This document shows, in pieces, positions 33,416-41,119 of a stretch of DNA of 64,000 nt. Position 1 is the first letter of the stretch. Each line of letters opens with the position of its first letter. The position numbers were made by a program, and so were the translations under genes. This DNA comes from Lachnospiraceae bacterium (GTDB taxonomy: Bacteria > Bacillota > Clostridia > Lachnospirales > Lachnospiraceae), in assembly GCA_029054245.1 (NCBI GenBank), contig JAIDFQ010000042.1, positions 1 to 64,000 on the forward strand, in the 5' to 3' direction. Under the pieces are notes generated by a model. That model saw only the letters and a list, made by a program, of their open reading frames with translations. It did not search any database and was not told the DNA's origin.

Positions 33416-34033
33416 ATGAAAAATAAATGTTTCTTTGCTGTAATCTTCTGTACACTTTTATTTGTTACCGGATGTACAGATAATTATGATAAAAATCAAG
33501 GAAGTAATGCCTATGTAGACGAGGGTAACGGGCAGGAGGATGCCATCAACACTTTGCAAATAGGAAGCAAGTACAAAATCGTCGGTCCCATGGATGATTT
33601 GAAGGATGCCGTTGTGGGTATCTTAGGCGAAAATTATTGGCCGGACACTCTCTTAAGTGCAGAAGAACTAGCGGAACGGACGGGTGTATCTGAAAATATG
33701 TATGAAGATTTTATGGCGGAATATCAGCACACTGAGGCAGGCATTGACATGATGATCCTTGTCAAAGCAAAACCGGGAGAAATCGAAAACGTGGAACATT
33801 ACCTAAACGAATACCGTGAAGTGCTGCTAAAAATTTATGAGCAGCAGCCTCAAAATAAAGCGAAAGTGTTCGCATCCAGAATCGAAATCATAGACGATTA
33901 CGTCTGCTATATCCAGCTTGGAGCAAATATTGCATTACTTGAAAATCAGGGAGAAGAAGAGATGATTGCCTATTGTCAGCAGGAAAATGAACGTGCCCTG
34001 GATATTATCGAAAAGCAGATCCTTAACTCCTAA
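33416..34033 (+). CDS. DUF4358 lipoprotein
   Basis: 205 aa from the ATG at 33416, with AAAGGAGG upstream. The signal peptide ends in the lipobox LFVTGC, giving a lipid-modified Cys at residue 20, so it is anchored outside the membrane. The mature part matches the DUF4358 type, a small alpha/beta domain of unknown role. DUF4358 lipoproteins are often found beside MBOAT/SGNH pairs in Clostridia, as here, which suggests a part in the same surface acylation process. Confidence 0.78.
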   Translation: MKNKCFFAVIFCTLLFVTGCTDNYDKNQGSNAYVDEGNGQEDAINTLQIGSKYKIVGPMDDLKDAVVGILGENYWPDTLLSAEELAERTGVSENMYEDFMAEYQHTEAGIDMMILVKAKPGEIENVEHYLNEYREVLLKIYEQQPQNKAKVFASRIEIIDDYVCYIQLGANIALLENQGEEEMIAYCQQENERALDIIEKQILNS

Positions 34034-34117
34034 TTTTTGATTTTATATCTGTTTTTTATGCTTAAGTTCAAGTATAATAATAGATATTTAATACACTATT
34101 TGGAAAGGATTATACCT

Positions 34118-34876
34118 ATGAAAAAATTTATCTCCTGGAATGTCAATGGTCTGCGTGCCTGCGTGGAAAAAGGATTTCGGGGTTTCTTTCAGGAAGCGGA
34201 TGCTGACATTTTCTGCCTGCAGGAAACCAAGCTTCAAGAAGGGCAAATCAACTTAGACCTGCCTGGGTATCATCAGTATTGGAATTATGCGGAAAAGAAA
34301 GGCTATTCAGGAACAGCCATATTTACAAAACAGGAACCTTTATCAGTCTCCTATGGATTAGGGATAGAAAAGCACGACCATGAAGGACGCGTCATCACTC
34401 TGGAATTTGAGCAATACTATATGATTACCGTCTACACCCCCAATTCACAGGAGGAATTGAAGCGATTGGATTACCGGATGGAATGGGAGGATGATTTTTT
34501 ATCTTATCTCAAGAATCTGGAGAAAAATAAACCCGTCATCGTCTGCGGCGATATGAATGTGGCACATAAGGAAATTGACCTGAAAAACCCAAAGACCAAC
34601 CGCAGAAATGCGGGATTTACAGACGAAGAGCGCAGCAAATTCACAGCACTTTTAGATGCCGGATTTACCGATACCTTCCGTTACTTCTATCCTGACCTTG
34701 AAGCCGCCTACTCTTGGTGGTCTTATCGATTTAAAGCAAGAGAAAAAAATGCCGGATGGCGTATCGATTATTTCCTAACATCCGCATCTTTAAATACTTC
34801 CCTAAAGGACGCACTGATTTACAAGGATATCTTAGGATCAGACCATTGTCCTGTAGGACTTATCCTAGAGGATTAG
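34118..34876 (+). CDS. xth: exodeoxyribonuclease III
   Basis: 252 aa, normal length. It is a Mg-dependent 3'-5' exonuclease and AP endonuclease of base-excision repair. The start [24 protein letters not shown] (Mg-binding Glu), [12 protein letters not shown], and the C-terminal GSDHCPVGL (catalytic His) are all present. The ATG at 34118 has GGAAAGG upstream; the frame open back to 34037 has no ribosome site. The stop lies in a hairpin shared with the convergent PII-like gene. Confidence 0.95.
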   Translation: MKKFISWNVNGLRACVEKGFRGFFQEADADIFCLQETKLQEGQINLDLPGYHQYWNYAEKKGYSGTAIFTKQEPLSVSYGLGIEKHDHEGRVITLEFEQYYMITVYTPNSQEELKRLDYRMEWEDDFLSYLKNLEKNKPVIVCGDMNVAHKEIDLKNPKTNRRNAGFTDEERSKFTALLDAGFTDTFRYFYPDLEAAYSWWSYRFKAREKNAGWRIDYFLTSASLNTSLKDALIYKDILGSDHCPVGLILED

Positions 34877-34892
34877 CCGTCGGCTAATCCTC
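34868..34892. terminator. perfect 11-bp hairpin shared by two convergent stops
   Basis: GAGGATTAGCC (34868-34878) and GGCTAATCCTC (34882-34892) with a 3-nt loop. It includes both the xth stop (34874-34876) and the stop of the PII-like gene (34884-34886). T-runs on either side are poor, so it may act as a weak two-way terminator or mRNA 3'-end stabiliser. Confidence 0.5.
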
Positions 34893-35561
34893 CATTAATC
34901 TAAGACCTGCCGTGTCCGTCACAGGAAGCGAAAAAACGATGGATTTTGCCCGGCTGTCCATGCCGGCTTTTTCCATGATTGCTTTCATGATATCATTTTT
35001 CTGTTCTTTCTTTGCAACGATGAAAATCATTTCCTTTTCCGCTGCCAGCGAAACACCCATAAACTGTTCCGCCTTTTCCATGCCGGTTCCACGGGCGTGA
35101 ATGACTGTGCCGCCATATGCACCTGCTTCTCTTGCAGCATCCATGATCAATTCAATATTTCCCTGATTTGCAATCACGATGATAAGTTCCCGTTCTGTAT
35201 CCTTCAAGGTTGACTCCTCCTCTTTCTGATATTCCTGCTTCTCTAAAAGAAACTGCAGCGCCTTCTTCCCTCCGATACTGCTCAAAGGAATAATAAAGGC
35301 AATTCCCCCTCCCGGAGCATCGATTTTCAGTTTCTGCTGTAGCTGCTTTTTAATCAGAAACCAATCATCTTCCTCATGAACAGAAAAGACAACCAGTTTT
35401 TCCGCCTTATCCAGACCAAGATAATCCAGCATATCACTAGATGCAGTGCCTTCCCCCAGACTTGTAAACATAACATGCTGCTCGTTTGCCTTATATAATT
35501 CCAAATATCTTTTTCCTACTTTTCTATCGACAATCGTCGTCATTAAATACAATTTACCCAT
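34884..35561 (-). CDS. tandem PII-like protein, probable regulator of the DUF1538 membrane protein
   Basis: 225 aa made of two PII-like ferredoxin-fold halves (about 1-110 and 118-225). Each half has a beta-alpha-beta pattern, and the second half has ELIIVIANQGNIELIMDAAREAGAYGGTVIHARG, close to the PII-like T-loop region. It is cytoplasmic. It lies 14 bp downstream of the DUF1538 gene. PII-like proteins that sit next to transporters usually bind the transporter and an adenine nucleotide or other effector, so gating of the DUF1538 protein is the likely role (inference). Confidence 0.72.
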   Translation of the reverse strand: MGKLYLMTTIVDRKVGKRYLELYKANEQHVMFTSLGEGTASSDMLDYLGLDKAEKLVVFSVHEEDDWFLIKKQLQQKLKIDAPGGGIAFIIPLSSIGGKKALQFLLEKQEYQKEEESTLKDTERELIIVIANQGNIELIMDAAREAGAYGGTVIHARGTGMEKAEQFMGVSLAAEKEMIFIVAKKEQKNDIMKAIMEKAGMDSRAKSIVFSLPVTDTAGLRLMED

Positions 35562-35575
35562 ATGTCATCCCATCT

Positions 35576-37114
35576 CTACAATTCGATAATTTCCATATCT
35601 CCAAAAGCTTCCAGCGGAACCAGACCTTTCTTGTGGAATGCCTTTTTGTGCAGACTGCTTTCCTTCAACTTAAATACCAGACCCATGATCTGGATGGCAA
35701 TAAGCGGCGTCATTGCTACCATGGCTACAATTCCAAAAGCATCCGTTATAATATTTCCTCCCAAAGCTCCGCACGCACCCATGGCAAATGGCAGTAGAAA
35801 AGTCGCCGTCATGGGACCAGATGCCACACCGCCAGAGTCAAAGGCAATGGCTGTAAAGATTTTGGAAACAAAAAAGGTCAATACCAGTGCAATGGTATAT
35901 CCGGGAATCAGAAACCACATAATGGAAATGCCCGTAAGCACTCTCACCATGGCAAGCCCTACCGATGCAGATACACCCAAAGACAAACTGGTTCCCATTG
36001 CTTTGGCAGATATGGCGCCGGACGTCATCTCTTCTACCTGCTTTGTGAGGACGAATACAGCCGGCTCTGCGCGTACAATAAAATATCCAATTATCATGCC
36101 TATGGGAACGATTACCCACGCATAGGAAAATCCGGCAATTGTCTGCCCCAGATAATTACCCGCCGGCATAAATCCCACATTGACGCCTGTAAGGAAAAGT
36201 ACCAGACCTATGTATGTATAAACCAGACCAATCCCAATCTTAATGAGTGTACGTTTATTGATATCTCTGGAAACCAGCTGAAACAATCCAAAAAAAGAAA
36301 CAATGGGCAGAAGGGACATCGCCATCTCTTCTAAATAGGTGGGAATTTCCCTGGTAAACAATCTTCCAAGTTCTACGGTATTATCAATGACAGGAATTGC
36401 TTCAGAAACGCTCTCGCTTTGCCCCGGATTATAAATCATCCCCAACACTAGAACTGCCAATATAGGACCGATGGAACATAGGGAAACCAGACCAAAACTA
36501 TCATCAGCTGCATGCTTATCACTTCTGATTGCTGAAATACCAATACCAAATGCCATAATGAAGGGCACCGTCATAGGTCCTGTAGTAACACCCCCAGAGT
36601 CAAAAGCAATGGCAAGAAAATCTTTCGGCACAAAAAAGGTCAAAAGAAAAACTGCTACATAAAAGACCACCAGCAAATGCGGAAGCGCAACTCCAAAAAG
36701 CATACGCATTAACGCAATGAGCAGAAAAACTCCCACACCTGTGGCTACTGCCAAAATTAAGATCATATTTGGTATGGAAGGAATCTGCTGGGCAAGAACC
36801 TGTAAATCCGGTTCTGAAATAGTGATAATGAATCCCATGATAAAACCAATCAAAAGCATAATCGAAAGCTTTTTTGATTTCGTCATAATGGTACCCACTC
36901 TTTCACCCATAGGTGTCATAGATAATTCCACACCAACGTTAAAAAGCAGCATTCCCACAATTAAAAACACCGCTCCTATCAAAAATGCCATTAAAATACT
37001 AGGAGGGATGGGCGCAATCGTAAAACATAAAATCAAAACGATTGCAAGGATGGGAAAAACTGCTTTTAAAGTTTCGGATAATTTTTCTTTTAACTTTGAA
37101 CGATTAAACTGCAA
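35576..37114 (-). CDS. DUF1538 integral membrane protein, internally duplicated
   Basis: 512 aa, about twelve hydrophobic segments in two similar halves. The most obvious repeat is FLAIAFDSGGVTTGPMTVPF near residue 165 and FTAIAFDSGGVASGPMTATF near residue 415, a signature of DUF1538. The inverted or parallel duplicated design is common in transporters; the substrate is unknown. The start is probably TTG at 37114, with GAAAGG rather far upstream, so the exact start is uncertain. It is followed by a PII-like gene, suggesting nucleotide-controlled transport. Confidence 0.75.
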   Translation of the reverse strand: MQFNRSKLKEKLSETLKAVFPILAIVLILCFTIAPIPPSILMAFLIGAVFLIVGMLLFNVGVELSMTPMGERVGTIMTKSKKLSIMLLIGFIMGFIITISEPDLQVLAQQIPSIPNMILILAVATGVGVFLLIALMRMLFGVALPHLLVVFYVAVFLLTFFVPKDFLAIAFDSGGVTTGPMTVPFIMAFGIGISAIRSDKHAADDSFGLVSLCSIGPILAVLVLGMIYNPGQSESVSEAIPVIDNTVELGRLFTREIPTYLEEMAMSLLPIVSFFGLFQLVSRDINKRTLIKIGIGLVYTYIGLVLFLTGVNVGFMPAGNYLGQTIAGFSYAWVIVPIGMIIGYFIVRAEPAVFVLTKQVEEMTSGAISAKAMGTSLSLGVSASVGLAMVRVLTGISIMWFLIPGYTIALVLTFFVSKIFTAIAFDSGGVASGPMTATFLLPFAMGACGALGGNIITDAFGIVAMVAMTPLIAIQIMGLVFKLKESSLHKKAFHKKGLVPLEAFGDMEIIEL

Positions 37115-37326
37115 TGATATCAGACGCCTTTCTTACTGGATAATGATACTCTTCATGGTTGCTTTCATTAGATTAAAACACAATAGACTAAGACTATAAT
37201 ATATATGCTTACTTCTCTTAAATTATGGTCTGAACTTATCATACCATAAAAAAAAGAAAATTCTTAGTATCTGAATCATTTTTAATATTTTTTTTACAAA
37301 ATAATATTTATCTAATTTTATTGTTC

Positions 37327-37375
37327 TTATTGATCACTAATAAATTTTTATTGAATATCAATAAATATTTATTGA
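37327..37375. promoter_or_regulatory. cluster of TTATTGA elements and 18-bp palindrome (candidate operator)
   Basis: TTATTGA occurs on the plus strand at 37327-37333, 37348-37354 and 37369-37375, each exactly 21 bp apart, two helical turns. An inverted copy at 37358-37364 makes, with the third, the perfect 18-bp palindrome TCAATAAATATTTATTGA (37358-37375), which overlaps the -35 hexamer. The HTH protein encoded by the operon is the obvious candidate to bind (inference). Confidence 0.55.
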
Positions 37376-37400
37376 CAATCAATTTCATCAATGTTATAGT
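37372..37400 (+). promoter_or_regulatory. promoter of the DUF2975-HTH-DUF4173 operon
   Basis: Plus strand: -35 TTGACA (37372-37377), 17-bp spacer, -10 TATAGT (37395-37400). The predicted start is near 37407, with AGGGAGG as ribosome site for the DUF2975 gene. The -35 overlaps the palindrome described at 37358-37375, so repression by a bound protein is easy to imagine. Confidence 0.75.
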
Positions 37401-37435
37401 GCAAATAAAGCAATCCATAGACAGGGAGGTTTCAT

Positions 37436-37882
37436 ATGAACAATAAATTAATCATATTTACGAAAGTGCTCTTAGACTTTCTATTTTACACCGGAATCAT
37501 CGTCACGATCTTTGTTCCTTTTATCATCATCAAATACGGAGACTACAATTCTTACTTTGCGCATAATGCTCCTCAGCTGAGCGTCATTTTCATCCTTTCC
37601 GGTATCTTTGCAGTTTTAATCATCCGTGAACTGCGCAGGATATTCAAATCTGTGCTGCAAGATGACTGTTTCATTCGAGAAAATGTAAAAAGCCTTAACA
37701 AAATGGGCACCTACAGCTTCCTGATTGCACTGATCACCTGTTGCCGCCTGTATCTCTATATTACGCCCGCTGTCATTATTGTCATTCTGGTTTTCATAAT
37801 TGCAGGACTTTTCAGCAAAGTACTTTCCTATGTATTTGACAAAGCTGTAACTTACAAACTGGAAAATGACCTGACGATTTAG
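37436..37882 (+). CDS. DUF2975 membrane protein
   Basis: 148 aa with four hydrophobic segments (about 10-32, 46-64, 95-112, 114-132). It matches DUF2975, small four-helix membrane proteins of unknown function that are nearly always followed by a short YozG-like HTH gene, as here. The conserved-looking soluble loop between helices 2 and 3 (RELRRIFKSVLQDDCFIREN) is the family hallmark. The ribosome site is GGGAGG. It may be a membrane sensor or sequestering partner for the regulator (inference). Confidence 0.8.
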   Translation: MNNKLIIFTKVLLDFLFYTGIIVTIFVPFIIIKYGDYNSYFAHNAPQLSVIFILSGIFAVLIIRELRRIFKSVLQDDCFIRENVKSLNKMGTYSFLIALITCCRLYLYITPAVIIVILVFIIAGLFSKVLSYVFDKAVTYKLENDLTI

Positions 37883-37892
37883 GAGGATTCTT

Positions 37893-38129
37893 ATGGCAAT
37901 CAAAATCAACCTTGACGTAGAAATGGCAAAGCAGAAAAAGGGATTAACAGAGCTTGCAAACGAAGTTGACATCACCCTTGCAAACCTTTCTATTTTGAAA
38001 AACAATAAAGCAAAAGCCGTCCGGTTTTCTACCTTAAATGCCATCTGTAAGGCACTTAACTGTCAGCCCGGCGACATTTTGGAATATGTGGAAGATGCTG
38101 AAAATAATCATGAAATGGAGGATCTGTAA
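37893..38129 (+). CDS. small HTH transcriptional regulator (Xre/YozG-like)
   Basis: 78 aa, a single Xre-type helix-turn-helix domain: LDVEMAKQKKGLTELANEVD is helices 1-2, ITLANLSILKNNKAKAVRF the recognition part, and LNAICKALNCQPGDILEYVED the closing helices. The family is YozG-like and travels with DUF2975. The start is 10 bp after the previous stop with AGGAGG upstream. It probably binds the TTATTGA cluster in front of the operon and regulates it (inference). Confidence 0.85.
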   Translation: MAIKINLDVEMAKQKKGLTELANEVDITLANLSILKNNKAKAVRFSTLNAICKALNCQPGDILEYVEDAENNHEMEDL

Positions 38130-39662
38130 ATGGAACCAATCAAAGAAGAAGTTCTGCCAAAAGATAACCAGGAGAAGAAAAATCCCTTGTTTCCCTTTAT
38201 AGGCATCGGAAGTCTTATTTATGCTGCGTTTTATACATTTTGTCTGTATAAGAACAGTTCAGGTATTACCTACCCTTTTTTCGTAGGCGGAACCTGCTTG
38301 TTTTTCTTCTTTTATTTGAAAAAGTCAGGAATTACCGCCAAAAAGTTCTCCCTTTTTCTCACCGCTAGCCTGATCTTACTTGGTCTTAACACCTGCCTGA
38401 CAGATTCTTATGTCCTGATTACTTACAATAAGCTGGGTATTTTCTTTCTGTTTTTTTACATGGTGCTGCACAATCTGTATAAGGATAAGGACTGGAATAT
38501 ACCCAAGTACTTAGGTTCCATCATCACCCTTGTGTTTACCAGCCTGGTGTTTCTTTTCAGACCCTTTACAGACTTTTATGCATTTTTGAATGAACAGAAA
38601 AAGCAAAACCACAGATTTGGCGGCAAAGGAAAATACGTATTTTCAGGTGTTTTAATTGCAATCCCCCTTTTATTTGTCATTCTGCTGTTTCTCTACGAAG
38701 CGGACGCTGTATTTTCCAACTTATTTGATCAAATCATCTTTTTTCATATTTATGTTGATTTTTCAGATCATATATGGGGAATTACTTTTCTATTCCTCTT
38801 TATATTTTTTGCATCCTACTGCATCACAACCCGCATCTCAATTCATGATTTAAAGGAAGAGGTTGCTGATAAACGGACGGCGGAACCTGTTACAGGCATC
38901 ACCTTTACCGCTCTGATTTCTTTGGTATATCTGGTTTTCTGCTATATACAGGTGGTCTATCTTTTTGGGGGATTTGGTACATTGCCTGAAGGCTACACCT
39001 ATGCCTCCTACGCAAGAGAAGGATTTTTCCAGCTGGTGTTTGTATGTTTTATCAATTTGGCACTGATACTTATCTGTATGAGACGGTTCAGGGAGAATAG
39101 AATTTTAAAAGGCATCCTTACCTTTATCTCTATCTGCACTTACATCATGATTGCCTCCAGCGCTTACCGGATGATACTCTACATTCAGACTTATTACCTG
39201 ACTTTTCTGCGCCTTTTTGTTTTGTGGATGCTGCTTGTTCTGTCCATGCTTATGGCAGGCGCTCTGGTCATGATTTATCGAGGATCCTTCCCACTAACCC
39301 GATATTATGTGATAACGATTACCATACTCTATCTGGCATTTTCCTTTTCCCGTCCTGATTACTGGATTGCAAAATATAATCTAAGCCATATTTATCTGCC
39401 CGAGGAAACCACAACAGAATATCAGTATCGATATGGATATGACGACTTTTATTATCTGATGCATTTGTCCGATGATGCCGCGCCTGTGATTTTTGCAAAC
39501 GCAGAAAAGTTGGACTACAAAGAAGAAAACTGGTTCCTCATTTATGCAGATAATATAAAAGAGGAAATTTCTGAATGGGAGGAGGGAAAACCGTCCATCA
39601 GAAGTTGGAACCTTTCCCGATGGATGGCTATGAAGCTGCTTTCATCTCATTTAACACACTGA
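38130..39662 (+). CDS. DUF4173 multi-pass membrane protein
   Basis: 510 aa with about twelve hydrophobic segments. The motif YTYASYAREGFFQLVFVCFINL near residue 290 identifies DUF4153/DUF4173. The C-terminal 100 residues (after about 425) appear soluble. Function is unknown. The ATG follows the HTH stop directly and uses GGAGG inside the HTH gene, so it is the third gene of the operon. The last 35 bp overlap the end of the convergent MATE gene. Confidence 0.75.
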   Translation: MEPIKEEVLPKDNQEKKNPLFPFIGIGSLIYAAFYTFCLYKNSSGITYPFFVGGTCLFFFFYLKKSGITAKKFSLFLTASLILLGLNTCLTDSYVLITYNKLGIFFLFFYMVLHNLYKDKDWNIPKYLGSIITLVFTSLVFLFRPFTDFYAFLNEQKKQNHRFGGKGKYVFSGVLIAIPLLFVILLFLYEADAVFSNLFDQIIFFHIYVDFSDHIWGITFLFLFIFFASYCITTRISIHDLKEEVADKRTAEPVTGITFTALISLVYLVFCYIQVVYLFGGFGTLPEGYTYASYAREGFFQLVFVCFINLALILICMRRFRENRILKGILTFISICTYIMIASSAYRMILYIQTYYLTFLRLFVLWMLLVLSMLMAGALVMIYRGSFPLTRYYVITITILYLAFSFSRPDYWIAKYNLSHIYLPEETTTEYQYRYGYDDFYYLMHLSDDAAPVIFANAEKLDYKEENWFLIYADNIKEEISEWEEGKPSIRSWNLSRWMAMKLLSSHLTH

Positions 39663-40971
39663 TTGCAAGCGGAACAGAGAGAATAAACGTACCTACATCC
39701 GCTGCCGCCTGCGTCATCTGTACACCCAAAAGACCAAATGCATAAGCCAGGATCCTAATAAGCGGAATAAAGAAGTACCCCTGCCTTGCCCCTGCGATGA
39801 TGGAAGCCTTTAATGCCTTGCCAATGGACTGCAGCATCATATTACTCATGACGATCCAGGCATTCAGCGGAAACGTAATGCATTGCAGTCGCAACGCCAG
39901 CGCCCCTGTTTCTATCACCGCCTGATCCTCTTTGCGGAATAAAGCCACGATATTCGGTGCAAAAATTCCGCAGAGAGCAGAAATAAAAATTAAAAATACA
40001 AATGCATATTTTACACAGAAGAAAAACCCTTCTCTGACTCTCTTAAACAGACCGGCGCCGTAATTAAATCCACAAACTGGCTGAAATCCCTGACCAAATC
40101 CAATAAGTGCGGAATTTGCAAACATAGTTACTCTGTTCACAATAGACATGCCCGCTATTGCCGCATCTCCATATACGCCTGCCGCGTGATTCAAAAAAAT
40201 GACTGCGATACTTGCAAGCCCCTGCCTGCAAAGTGAAGGAATTCCTCCCCGGAAGATTTCTTTTAAAAAATAGGAATTTATTTTTAAATTTTTATAGCTA
40301 ATAACGATGCTTCCGCCCTTTCTCGTCATTACTACTAAAAGCACAAAGCTGCTAAGCTGACTGGTCACTGTAGCGATTGCCGCTCCCGAAACGCCCATAT
40401 GAAAACTTAAAATCAAAATAGGATCAAGCACTATGTTGAGCACTGCGCCCGTCACAATTCCCACCATTGCAAAGGAAGCCCTTCCCTGAAATCTGAGCTG
40501 ATTATTTAAGACCAAAGAAGAGGTCATAAAGGGCGCGCCCAAAAGAATGATCCTTAAATATTTTTTGGTATAAGGCAGGATCGTGGGGGTGGAACCCAGT
40601 GCAACTGACAAAGGATTCAAAAACAAAATTCCGCAGACGGCAATCAAAATACCAGAAAGGAGAGATAAATAAAATCCATTGGCTGCCATGGCAGAAGCGT
40701 CTTCTAATTCTTTACTTCCCAATTTTCTGGAAATATAATTCCCCGAACCATGTCCGAAAAAGAATCCCACTGCTTGAATAATCGCCATCACAGAAAATAC
40801 CACACCCACTGCTGCTGTGGACTGAGTATCCAGTTTTCCCACAAAGAACGTATCCGCCATATTGTAAAAGGACGTGACCAGCATACTGATGATAGTGGGC
40901 ACTGCCAGAGAACAGACCAGCTTCGGAATCGGCGTGGTCGTCATTTGTATATATTTTTCTTCCTGATTCAA
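39628..40971 (-). CDS. MATE family efflux transporter
   Basis: 447 aa, twelve TM segments in two six-helix halves, the usual size. The N-terminal PIPKLVCSLAVPTIISMLVTSFYNMADTFFVG is typical of the NorM/DinF-like bacterial group. Such proteins exchange Na+ or H+ for cationic drugs or metabolites. The start is probably TTG at 40971 with AAGGAAG upstream; an in-frame ATG at 40944 is possible. No regulator is adjacent. It is tail to tail with DUF4173 and 90 bp downstream of the 15-bp repeats. Confidence 0.9.
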   Translation of the reverse strand: MNQEEKYIQMTTTPIPKLVCSLAVPTIISMLVTSFYNMADTFFVGKLDTQSTAAVGVVFSVMAIIQAVGFFFGHGSGNYISRKLGSKELEDASAMAANGFYLSLLSGILIAVCGILFLNPLSVALGSTPTILPYTKKYLRIILLGAPFMTSSLVLNNQLRFQGRASFAMVGIVTGAVLNIVLDPILILSFHMGVSGAAIATVTSQLSSFVLLVVMTRKGGSIVISYKNLKINSYFLKEIFRGGIPSLCRQGLASIAVIFLNHAAGVYGDAAIAGMSIVNRVTMFANSALIGFGQGFQPVCGFNYGAGLFKRVREGFFFCVKYAFVFLIFISALCGIFAPNIVALFRKEDQAVIETGALALRLQCITFPLNAWIVMSNMMLQSIGKALKASIIAGARQGYFFIPLIRILAYAFGLLGVQMTQAAADVGTFILSVPLAISVLNEMKAAS

Positions 40972-41063
40972 TTACATCACTTCCTTCTTTCTTACTCTTA
41001 TACCTGTTATATTTGAAAACATTGTAGCATGTGCCTATTCCTTTGTACATAATCATTTCAAGA

Positions 41064-41119
41064 ATTATAATTGCACCAATTACAATTGCACCAATTACAA
41101 TTGCACCAATTATAATTGG
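41064..41119. repeat. tandem 15-bp repeat reaching into the ABC-F stop
   Basis: Near-identical 15-bp units ATTACAATTGCACCA (with T/C variation in the fifth base) run from 41064 to about 41108, closing with the perfect palindrome CCAATTATAATTGG (41106-41119). The ABC-F gene reads into the palindrome and stops there. Probably a slippage-prone 3' untranslated repeat. Confidence 0.85.

Larger units (their letters stand above)
37115..37435. other. regulatory intergenic region between DUF1538 and DUF2975 genes
   Basis: 321 bp, extremely A+T rich, no credible gene. The left part should hold the leftward promoter of the DUF1538/PII-like pair, but no unambiguous sigma-A site was found. The right part holds the DUF2975 promoter and a cluster of TTATTGA elements (37327-37400). 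Confidence 0.7.
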
